This document shows, one piece after another, positions 18,127 to 25,482 of a stretch of 64,000 nt of DNA; position 1 is the first letter of the stretch; each line of letters starts with the position of its first letter. The position numbers and the translations under genes are program-made. The stretch spans positions 952,001 through 1,016,000 of the forward strand of contig NZ_CP092489.1 of assembly GCF_025643335.1 (NCBI RefSeq), read 5' to 3'. The DNA is from Endozoicomonas sp. Mp262. Lineage in GTDB: Bacteria; Pseudomonadota; Gammaproteobacteria; Pseudomonadales; Endozoicomonadaceae. Below the pieces are notes generated by a model. The model was not told the origin of the DNA. It saw only the letters and a program-made list of their open reading frames with translations, and searched no databases.

Positions 18127-18996
18127 ATGAAACCCGAAGAAATTATCCGAGAGCTGGCTGAAACGGAATGGCCCACCCTTCCCCGCAAGGCACTGGAAGC
18201 CGCGATTGCTGCCCCTGATGACATTACGCCCCTGTTACTGGAACAGCTTGATGCGGTAGCAACCGATATTGATATGGCGGGTGATGAAGAAGCCAATATC
18301 GCACTTTATGCCTGTTACCTGCTGGCCCAGTTTCGGGAAGCCCGTGCCTACCCCCTGATCGTCAAACTGGCCTCTGGGCCTGAAGACGCTGTTTCAGCCG
18401 TACTGGGCGATACCATTACCGAAAGTCTGGGGCGGTTTCTGGCATCAGTCTGCCATGGTGATACAACGCTGATTAAACAACTGGTGGAAAACCAGCAGGC
18501 CTACACCTATGTCCGAACCGCAGCACTGGGTAGCCTGGTGGTGCTTTATAATGAGCAGGCCATCAGCAAAACGGCCATTCACGACTACTTTGCCAATCTG
18601 TTTCACCTGTACCCTATCAGGGAACCCAGCCATGTGTGGGAATATCTGAGCCTCCTTTCCGGTTTTCTGGGCTTTACCGATCTGCTTCCGGATATTCGCA
18701 AGGCTTATAACGAAGGTTTAATCAATCCACGGTTTGCCAGCATGAGCACTTTTGAGAATGACATGGCAAACCCCGAAGAAAGCGAAAAACAGCTCAAGAT
18801 AGAAGGTTTCTATATCACCGACACCATTGCCGAGCTGCAAAAAATTCAGCGCCGCTTTACGTCGATACCTGAAGCTAAACCCGGTGCCAACTTCACCCCG
18901 TCTTACGACCCCGTTGTGCGCGACGCCCCCAAAACAGGCCGCAACGATCCCTGCCCCTGCGGCAGTGGCCGGAAGTTCAAGAAATGTTGTGGATAA
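18127..18996 (+). CDS. DUF1186 protein with C-terminal SEC-C zinc motif
   Basis: A 289-residue soluble protein. The first 235 residues or so form the helical-repeat DUF1186 domain ([45 protein letters not shown]). After a Pro-rich linker the protein ends with [17 protein letters not shown], the SEC-C motif that binds zinc through C-x-C-x8-C-C. The SEC-C tail is best known from SecA, and it occurs on many unrelated proteins. The function of DUF1186 is unknown. ATG 18127 has AGGTAG upstream. It lies just after the restriction operon and may be island cargo. Confidence 0.85.
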   Translation: MKPEEIIRELAETEWPTLPRKALEAAIAAPDDITPLLLEQLDAVATDIDMAGDEEANIALYACYLLAQFREARAYPLIVKLASGPEDAVSAVLGDTITESLGRFLASVCHGDTTLIKQLVENQQAYTYVRTAALGSLVVLYNEQAISKTAIHDYFANLFHLYPIREPSHVWEYLSLLSGFLGFTDLLPDIRKAYNEGLINPRFASMSTFENDMANPEESEKQLKIEGFYITDTIAELQKIQRRFTSIPEAKPGANFTPSYDPVVRDAPKTGRNDPCPCGSGRKFKKCCG

Positions 18997-19214
18997 TGGC
19001 AGGCCCCCCTGCCCTGATTTTATGACTCGGGGGTTGTTTTACTTACAGCCCCGACTGACACATACCCTTATTCGGGGGAGCTGCCTTGCCAGGGCTTGTA
19101 TTATTAACAACATTTTTTGGTTATAACCCGCTAAAGCTGGCTACGATAGCATTACAACCAAGTGCCACTGACTGGCTTTGATGCCTGTAATAATTAATCA
19201 CCTGATGAGGCTAT

Positions 19215-20192
19215 ATGGTTTACGAACGCCCCTGGAAATCATTTGATAGACAGCTTGAGATATTGAAGTCCAGAAATCTTGAAATTTCAGATGATGAAGC
19301 GGCCCGCAGATACCTGCAACGTATTGGCTATTATCGCCTTAGTGCCTATTTGTACCCATTCCGCGTATTCACATTACAGCAGGAACCCACTACAGGAAAA
19401 TTAGTCTCCATCAAGGAGGATCGCTTTGTAGATAAAACCCATTTTGTTGATGCAGTTAACCTTTACTGCTTTGATAAAAAACTCCGGCTACACATGCTGG
19501 ATGCCCTGGAGCGAATAGAAGTGGCATTACGTGTTGATATTGCCTATTTGCTGGGTGAACGGGACACATTTGCCTATAAAAATATCGAGAATTTCCACCC
19601 CACTTTTGCCAAAAGGCGTGATCAGCACAAACGCTGGCTGGAAAAATATGACCGTTTGCTCAAGCGCTCAAAGGAGGACTTTGTGAAGCATTACACCAAA
19701 GAGCATGGTCCTGACCTGCCCATATGGGTTGCTGTGGAAACATGGGATTTCGGCGCAATGTCCCAACTGTTTGCCATGATGAAAGTACCTGACCAAATAG
19801 AAATTGCCAGCAGGTATGGAGTCTCTGAGTTTAAGGTGTTTTCAAGCTGGCTTCGCTCCTTAAACTACCTTCGGAACCTGTGTGCCCATCATAGCCGTCT
19901 TTGGAACAGAAATATCATTGATCAGCCCAAGTTGCCTGAACGCGGAACTGTCGGTTAGTCCGATGCTTATATTGGCAGGGCTGAGTTAATTGCAAAACCA
20001 TTTTTGTTAATCAATATAGCGACACACCTGGTGCGTAGCATCAGTACTTCAACTAAGTGGCATGAAAGGCTTATAGACTTATTGGGCAAGTTTCCTGAAA
20101 TTCATTCAGAAAGAAAACTGAGCGTCGAAGAAATGGGCCTGCCTGAGGACTGGCAGAATTTACTGGCAAAGAGTGGGAAAATAAAGAGGTAG
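19215..20192 (+). pseudogene. Abi-family (AbiD/AbiF-like) abortive-infection gene with in-frame TAG
   Basis: The frame from ATG 19215 reads as an Abi_2 family protein: YERPWKSFDRQLEILKSRNLEI, RRYLQRIGYYRLSAYLYPFR, and the HEPN-like catalytic motif R-x4-H (RNLCAHHSRLWNR, about 222-234). At 19956-19958 an in-frame TAG follows PERGTVG. The same frame then continues to 20192 with the expected C-terminal segment (LVRSISTSTKWHERLIDLLGKFP ... MGLPEDWQNLL). Total length would be 325 residues with a single stop at codon 248. Abi_2 proteins kill phage-infected cells, probably by RNA cleavage. The break lies after the motif, so a shortened product may still be made. Confidence 0.82.
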
Positions 20193-20403
20193 AAATAAGA
20201 ACCCCCGCGTAGGTTGCAAGCAACGAAGAGGCAGGGGGCCGTGTTAACTGAAATATTAGCCAAACACTAAATTATGTCAATCAACATTACAAAAAAGGGC
20301 AAACATTCTACCTTTATAAGGCTGATAGCACAACATATAGTGCCCTAACTGAAAGGTAAGCACTAATCAGCATTTATAATAACACTGGTACGCCACTGAC
20401 GCT

Positions 20404-21506
20404 GTGACCGACCATACCACAGACTTCTTAGCCCCTGTCATGGCGGACGTTAGAGGCGCATCCCCCCTAAACAGGCATTGCAATCGCTTAGATATAGGAA
20501 AGGCAATAAAGTTCCGCCAGGTTAGTGTTGGACAATCTGCTACTTCCAAATCTCAGGTTACTAAGCCAGTACTGATGTATGGCAAGGTGTTTTACTATCG
20601 ACTGCTGGATGTACTGCAATCAGTGCTGGAAACCAGCTCTGACAACATTGGCCTGCACCTGAAAAACATCTACAAGGAAGGCGAGCTGGAGGCTTTGGCA
20701 ACAACCGAGGATTACTCGGTAGTTCAAACGGAAGGTAAGCGGCAGGTCCGGCGTAAGGTTAAGCACTATAACCTGGACGCCGTTATATCAGTGGCCTACC
20801 GAGTGAATTCCAGAAAAGGAACCCAGTTTCGCCAGTGGGCCACCCGGCTGTTAAAAGAACACCTGACCCAGGGTTACACCCTGAATCAACAGCGCTTTGA
20901 AGCCAACGCCAGAGAGCTGGAAGCCGCGCTTAAACTGGTACGAAAGGCCGCCAACAGCATAGCACTGCAAATGGATGCCGGGCGTGGGCTGGTTGAAATT
21001 GTCAGCCGGTATACCCAGACCTTTCTCTGGCTACAGCGCTATGATGAAGGGTTGTTAAATGAGCCTTCAGGGGAATCGGGGGGTAAGTTACCCAGCCACG
21101 ACAAAGCTATGGAGGCACTGGCGACACTGAAGACCAGTCTCATAGAAAAAGGAGAGGCCACTGAACTGTTTGCTCGTAGCCGTGGAGATGGCCTGAGCGC
21201 CCTGCTGGGCCCTTAACCAAACGGTGATGGGCAGCCCACCCCACCATTGAAAGTAAAGCGGCCCACCTGCTTTACTTTGTGGTGAAGAACCACCCATTTA
21301 CCGATGGCAACAAACGCAGTGGTGCTTTCCTGTTTGTGGACTTTCTGCACCGTAACCAGCGCCTGCTGGATGCTGAGGGACTGCCTGTGGTGAACGACAC
21401 CGGGCTGGCAGCCCTGACCCTGCTGGTTGCCGAATCCGCCCCCAACCAGAAAGAAACCTTAATCCGCCTGATTATGAATATGCTGGCCCGTGAGAATACC
21501 CTATAA
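20404..21506 (+). pseudogene. RhuM-Fic/DOC fusion gene, frameshifted
   Basis: From about 20614 the frame ending at 21216 encodes the RhuM core (LHLKNIYKEGELEALATTEDYSVVQTEGKRQ, HYNLDAVISVAYRVNSRKGTQFRQWATRLLKEHLTQGY) and the linker to the catalytic part (GEATELFARSRGDGLSALLG). Within 21196-21260 the frame is lost, and the Fic domain resumes in another frame: AAHLLYFVVKNHPFTDGNKRSGAFLFVDFLHRN up to 21506, containing HPFTDGNKR, a match to HxFx(D/E)GN(K/R)R. Fic proteins transfer AMP or phosphate groups to targets. The N-terminal 70 codons do not resemble RhuM and may be non-native. Confidence 0.8.
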
Positions 21507-21614
21507 CAAACCCTGGGCCAGTGCTGGTTATCTTGCTTGATTTCGGCTGATGTACTAAAAAAGTGTGGACTAAAAAAGTATGGACTAAAACGGGAACTAA
21601 AATAGCAGATACAA

Positions 21615-21650
21615 AAAAACCCGAAGCGTTTACTAACGCTTCGGGCTTTC
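21615..21650 (-). terminator. Terminator copy beside left attachment repeat
   Basis: The stem CCCGAAGCGTT / AACGCTTCGGG is followed, on the minus strand, by a run of seven T. It parallels the tRNA-Thr terminator at 40819-40852, with compensatory differences in the stem. It is probably the original terminator of the tRNA-Thr gene, displaced by island insertion. Confidence 0.75.
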
Positions 21651-21653
21651 TGA

Positions 21654-21702
21654 TATATGGTGCCGGCACCAAGAGTCGAACTCGGGACCCACTGATTACA
21701 AG
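21654..21702. repeat. Left attachment site of the 19.2-kb island (49-bp direct repeat)
   Basis: The 49 bases at 21654-21702 are identical to 40857-40905, which is the 3' half of tRNA-Thr plus four flanking bases. The repeat begins TATATGGTGCCGGCACCAAG and ends at ATTACAAG, in the anticodon loop. Duplication of a tRNA 3' end next to an integrase is the standard sign of site-specific island insertion. Confidence 0.92.
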
Positions 21703-21893
21703 CTGAGAAAATGGTATTCCCGTGCAATTCTTTAAAATCCTTCTATACTGCTACAAGCCTTGATATATAAGGGATTAGTAGATTTTAGTTATTCCGTACC
21801 ATTTCAATTTATACTCTAAAATCCCGTGAGAAACAGGGCGCAATACTGGGCGCAAATTCATCAGCAAAACTCAAGAATAAAAACAGGTAATTT

Positions 21894-23309
21894 ATGTCTC
21901 GACTTACTCCAGTTCTTATCAAGCATATGAAGTACCGACTTACAGAGAAAGTCGGTAGTCGTGGTGATGGCACCCTGCTATTTGAAAAACGGAACAGTGG
22001 CACTATTGAGGCGTATTACCGATACACCCACCAAGGGAAAGAAGCCAAGATCAAAATTGGTCAGTATCAGACAGCCAGAGATGGACATGGTTATTCTCTT
22101 GCCGAATGCAGGAACAAAGCCCAGAACCTGGCGAGATTGCGAAGAGAGTGCGGGGAAGACCTTAAAACATACCTGACAGCTCAAGAAACAATACGAGAAC
22201 AGCAGCAAGCAGAAGAAAAAAGGCGCCAAGCTATCGAAGCAAGCCGGGGATCATTCAAAGAGTTAATTGATGCCTATGTGTCTGACCAAGAGCAGCAGGA
22301 AAAAGAAAGTGCAAACCAAACACGTCAAGCGCTTAAACTGAATGTCATAACAGCATACCCTGAAATTGCTGCCAAAAAAGCCCGAGATGTCACCAAGGAC
22401 GACATAGTGACGATCTTACGCGCCATCCATAACAGAGGGGCAGAAGTTGAATCTGTAAGGGTTCGGGCCATTCTTCACGCCTGCTTTAACTTTGGCATCA
22501 AAGGCGACTATGACCCTACCAGCATATCCGATAAGCGCTTCTATATTGAGAACAACCCAGTTACAGGTACCAAGAAAAACACAAGGGCTGCAAAAGTTGG
22601 TGAACGTGTATTAAGTCATGAGGAAGTAAAGCTATTGTGGGAAACCATCAGAGACACTCACAGAGTTGGCTTTATTTTAGGCAGTTTCATTAGATTCATG
22701 CTGGCAACAGCAGGTCAAAGGCCTAAACAGTTATTAAGGGCAAGGTGGGAAGACTATGACTTCCAACGACACTGTGTAACATTAATCGACAGAAAAGAAG
22801 GCAATGGAACCATAAAGATTCATGTAGTCCCGCTGAGCCAAAGAGCGCTAACCATTCTGGAAGAGGTTCGATCCTACACTGGCTCGTATCCTGGGCCATT
22901 TTGTTCTGGTTCTAAAGGCAGGGCAGGCAAGAACAAAGGTAAACTTATTCCTTATAGTCTCTGTTCGCTCAAAAACGGATACACTCGCTATAACAAGCAA
23001 CTTGCCGAAAAATTTAAATCTCAAGGCTTGCCAGCTCCTCAACCTTTCACTGCGAGAGATATCCGCCGGACAGTGAAAAACATCTTAATTGATGCTGGAG
23101 TAAACAGAGAGCAGCGTAACCTCCTCCAGTCACATGCCCAAACAGGCATTGATATCAAACACTATGATCGACATGAACATTTACCTGAAAAACGTGAAAG
23201 TATGCGACGATATGACGCTTTTCTGAACAAAGTACTGAATGGTGAAGAAATTACTCTGGTTGATATGGAAGAGTATCGGCAGAGTACCCTCAAGAAAAAA
23301 CTGAATTAG
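21894..23309 (+). CDS. Tyrosine-type site-specific integrase of the island
   Basis: A 471-residue integrase of the P4/prophage type. It has an N-terminal arm-binding (DUF4102-like) domain (about 5-95, KIKIGQYQTARDGHGYSLAECRNKA), a core-binding domain (about 110-200) and a catalytic domain (about 240-450). The first catalytic Arg lies in ATAGQRPKQLLRARWED, the Arg of the second box in ARDIRRTVKNILIDAG, and the nucleophile Tyr in KHYDRHEHLPEKR. It lies 190 bases inside the left attachment repeat. It should integrate and excise the island at tRNA-Thr. The stub at 10500-10718 is the C-terminus of a relative. Confidence 0.93.
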   Translation: MSRLTPVLIKHMKYRLTEKVGSRGDGTLLFEKRNSGTIEAYYRYTHQGKEAKIKIGQYQTARDGHGYSLAECRNKAQNLARLRRECGEDLKTYLTAQETIREQQQAEEKRRQAIEASRGSFKELIDAYVSDQEQQEKESANQTRQALKLNVITAYPEIAAKKARDVTKDDIVTILRAIHNRGAEVESVRVRAILHACFNFGIKGDYDPTSISDKRFYIENNPVTGTKKNTRAAKVGERVLSHEEVKLLWETIRDTHRVGFILGSFIRFMLATAGQRPKQLLRARWEDYDFQRHCVTLIDRKEGNGTIKIHVVPLSQRALTILEEVRSYTGSYPGPFCSGSKGRAGKNKGKLIPYSLCSLKNGYTRYNKQLAEKFKSQGLPAPQPFTARDIRRTVKNILIDAGVNREQRNLLQSHAQTGIDIKHYDRHEHLPEKRESMRRYDAFLNKVLNGEEITLVDMEEYRQSTLKKKLN

Positions 23310-23493
23310 TACTCGAAATAACACTCTGACACACAAACGTAACGAGCCTTTTCTGAGAGTTATCCACTTTCAGGAAATACTGATTATTATTTAACCACCA
23401 AGTTATACTTAACAAATTGATGAACAAAAATATGCACTCACATCATCAATATTCATAGGAATTTAGGTTCTATCACGGAGGTATAATTAAAAT

Positions 23494-24087
23494 ATGGGAG
23501 GGTATTACAGCGGACGTAAACCCAGCAGCAAGCCAAATATTGATGATCTTTATTCGTTAGATGTTTGCCAACTTTATCGGGATCATGGGTTGGCAGAAGG
23601 GAATACAACTATCGTCAGGTATAAAAATGAGTACTTTCTTCAAGTGCTTTGCCGAAAAGATCAGGAAACTGCTGATCTCCAACTTCTGATCAATTTTGAT
23701 GTACTTTGCCATGGCGAACGTCAAACACGAGAGCAAATCATCAGAGTTGACTGGCTGGAGATGTTGAATGGTAAAGCCAGAAGGCCTTACTTTATCTGCC
23801 CCCAATCTGGGCGTTATGCCAGCAAACTTTATCTCAGCTATAAAGGATTTGCTCACCGCTTGCATTATAACCTGGTATATCGAACCCAGAGACTGGGACA
23901 CTTTGATCGGGCAGTACAACAAATGAGAAGTATAAAAGCACACTTGAATAATGATAGTGGTGCTGCCACAGATTTTCCTCTCAAGCCCAAAGGCATGCAC
24001 CGGAAAACATATCTGAAACTGCTTGGAAGGCATCAGCGAGCAGCAGTTCCAGTGCTGGAAAAGCTGAACAGATTTGATCTGGAATAA
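23494..24087 (+). CDS. Hypothetical protein, degenerate relative of a zinc-ribbon mobile-element family
   Basis: A 197-residue protein starting MGGYYSGRKPSSKPNIDD. From memory it matches the layout of a family of short uncharacterised proteins common on mobile elements, with 'RPWFxCPxCGRRVAxLY', 'FxCRxCHxLxYxSQ' and 'PKGMHxxTYxxL'. Here the corresponding parts are RPYFICPQSGRYASKLYL, FAHRLHYNLVYRTQ and KPKGMHRKTYLKL. Three of the four zinc cysteines are replaced (CPQSG, HRLHY), so the ribbon has probably lost its metal. The function of the family is unknown. It is a single gene upstream of the resolvase unit. Confidence 0.65.
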   Translation: MGGYYSGRKPSSKPNIDDLYSLDVCQLYRDHGLAEGNTTIVRYKNEYFLQVLCRKDQETADLQLLINFDVLCHGERQTREQIIRVDWLEMLNGKARRPYFICPQSGRYASKLYLSYKGFAHRLHYNLVYRTQRLGHFDRAVQQMRSIKAHLNNDSGAATDFPLKPKGMHRKTYLKLLGRHQRAAVPVLEKLNRFDLE

Positions 24088-24156
24088 AAAAGCCTCTGTC
24101 TGGTTCGACTGTCCCCGATCCAATTCCGGGGCGTGATTCACCAGCTCGAAGGCTCT
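24086..24156 (-). terminator. Long structured terminator-like element, copy A
   Basis: Nested inverted repeats: outer AGCC/GGCT (24091-24094 with 24151-24154), middle CTGGT/ACCAG, inner CCCCG/CGGGG around an AATT loop. Read on the minus strand, the outer stem is followed by TTTTTT, so it can terminate the resolvase transcript. A closely related copy B lies at 24916-24988 in the same orientation on the other side of the resolvase. Confidence 0.65.
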
Positions 24157-24193
24157 GATTAAAGGGTAGCCTCAGGAGGTCGGTTCATCAATA

Positions 24194-24757
24194 TCAGGCT
24201 GATGGGCTGCCAAGCAGGTTATAAACGGTCTGACGACTAATACCGAACTGTTCGGCCAAAGCTTTTTTTGGTTCACCGGCTTCAGCTCTCCGTTTCAACT
24301 CCATAATTTGTGGAGAGGATAATTTAGGCTTGGCCCCAATTTGCTTTCCTTTTTTCTTAGCTGCTGCAATGCCTTCCCGCTGGCGCTCCCGAATCATGCT
24401 CCGCTCAAACTCGGCAAAAGCGCCCATCATTTGAAACATCAGCTTATGCATAGGGTTACTGTCAGCGGAAAAGACCAGGTTTTCCTTGTGAAAGTGGACG
24501 CTGATACCTCTGTCGATCAGTCCTTCTACGATGGTTTGCAGGTCTTTCAGGCTACGGGCTAACCGGTCAATGGAATGAACATGCAGCCGGTCACCTTTAC
24601 GAAGGTGGCGAAGGCATTCCTGTAAGCAGGGCCGATTGGTATCCTTTCCGCTGCAATAGTCTTCAAATAGCTCATCCAGACTAATGCCTTCCAGTTGCCG
24701 GTCAGTGTTCTGGCCAACGCTGCTGACTCGTATGTATCCCACGTTTTGTCCTTTCAT
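24194..24757 (-). CDS. Serine recombinase (resolvase/invertase family)
   Basis: A 187-residue recombinase of the Tn3-resolvase/DNA-invertase group. The catalytic serine lies in GYIRVSSVGQNTDRQ (about residue 12-13), with the conserved Arg in SIDRLARSLKDL and the E-helix region FAEFERSMIRERQREGIAAAK. The C-terminal helix-turn-helix is KKALAEQFGISRQTVYNLL (about 164-182). It would resolve cointegrates or invert a segment. It stands alone and is flanked on both sides by related structured elements (24086-24156 and 24916-24988). Confidence 0.93.
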   Translation of the reverse strand: MKGQNVGYIRVSSVGQNTDRQLEGISLDELFEDYCSGKDTNRPCLQECLRHLRKGDRLHVHSIDRLARSLKDLQTIVEGLIDRGISVHFHKENLVFSADSNPMHKLMFQMMGAFAEFERSMIRERQREGIAAAKKKGKQIGAKPKLSSPQIMELKRRAEAGEPKKALAEQFGISRQTVYNLLGSPSA

Positions 24758-24915
24758 GGCTTACTTCCTTTACTGCTGTGTAAAATTAAATTTAGTATTA
24801 AATTTACATTGTGTCAAAAAAGACAATATGGACTTTCCTTGACACAGAAAATCAAGGGCTTGGGAAGGGTGTATAGTGTGTAAATCAAGTGTACTCAACT
24901 GGACACAGGCAGGCA
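24758..24915. promoter_or_regulatory. Resolvase upstream region with possible res-type sites
   Basis: This 158-base AT-rich leader has the near-palindrome AAATTTAGTATTAAATTTA and a TGTC/GACA inverted pair (TTGTGTCAAAAAAGACAA near 24811-24828). These are typical ingredients of resolvase binding subsites and its autoregulated promoter. This is inference from position and symmetry only. Confidence 0.3.
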
Positions 24916-24988
24916 TAAAAAAGCCCCCGTCTGGTTCGACTGATCCCGGTTCAATTCCGAGAAGTGGTTCACCAGCTCGAAGGCTCTG
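24916..24988 (-). terminator. Long structured terminator-like element, copy B
   Basis: A direct repeat of element A (about 80 percent identical by eye). It has the same outer AGCC/GGCT and middle CTGGT/ACCAG pairings and a run of six A on the plus strand at the left edge. The inner part, GGTTCAATTCC followed shortly by CACCA, resembles a tRNA T-arm and 3' end. Confidence 0.6.
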
Positions 24989-25035
24989 ACTCAACAATAG
25001 GTGACAGGTTTAAAGCTATCAACCAAGTAATACAA

Positions 25036-25372
25036 GATAGCCAGCACTGGCGGCATGTCCGAGCGATTGCAATGCAACCTACAACGGCCTACACCTGTAC
25101 TGGCTATCAATGATATAGAGCCTGAATACAGGGAATGGTTCAATACCAGCCCCCCTGAACTTTCTCCCTATTCTGATATCAAACGTATTGCAGGCCCTGC
25201 TGTGGGGTGGAGTGAAACTTCGGTAATCGAAAGATTATGCAGACGATCGCCACCATAGCCCACAGGGCCTGCAACCTTGAGCTACTCTATAAAGCATGCC
25301 CCCGCAGCAGGCTGGATCACTGCGTCAATGGTTTCGAGCTATTGCCAGTCCCAGATATTCCGGCGGGGGCAT
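25036..25372. ncRNA. Three consecutive long stem-loops (possible structured RNA or recombination sites)
   Basis: There are three successive inverted repeats with arms about 52-57 bases apart. Pair 1 is GATAGCCAG 25036-25044 with 25100-25108. Pair 2 is TTGCAGGCCCTG..GTGGG 25188-25206 with 25259-25274, matching over 16-17 bp with a two-base bulge. Pair 3 is ATGCCCCCGC 25296-25305 with 25363-25372, followed by T-rich sequence. Each loop has further internal pairing. The 490-base gap 24989-25482 contains no convincing gene. Whether the region is transcribed is unknown. Confidence 0.5.
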
Positions 25373-25482
25373 ACCTTTCTAATTTTTCCTGAAATAGATC
25401 CTGCCGTGTTATCTTTCCTGTAAGTTGCTGACAAACAGCAGACCCCATTGAATGCCTTAAACACACCTGGATTTTTTTCTGC

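Noticed and set aside
25055-25258. A 67-codon plus-strand frame in the stem-loop region
   Set aside because: The sequence is dominated by paired arms of hairpins 1 and 2, with no ribosome binding site or recognisable protein pattern.
25036-25372. Retron msr-msd or integron attC array
   Set aside because: No reverse transcriptase or integron integrase is nearby, and the arms lack the conserved attC end motifs RYYYAAC and GTTRRRY.
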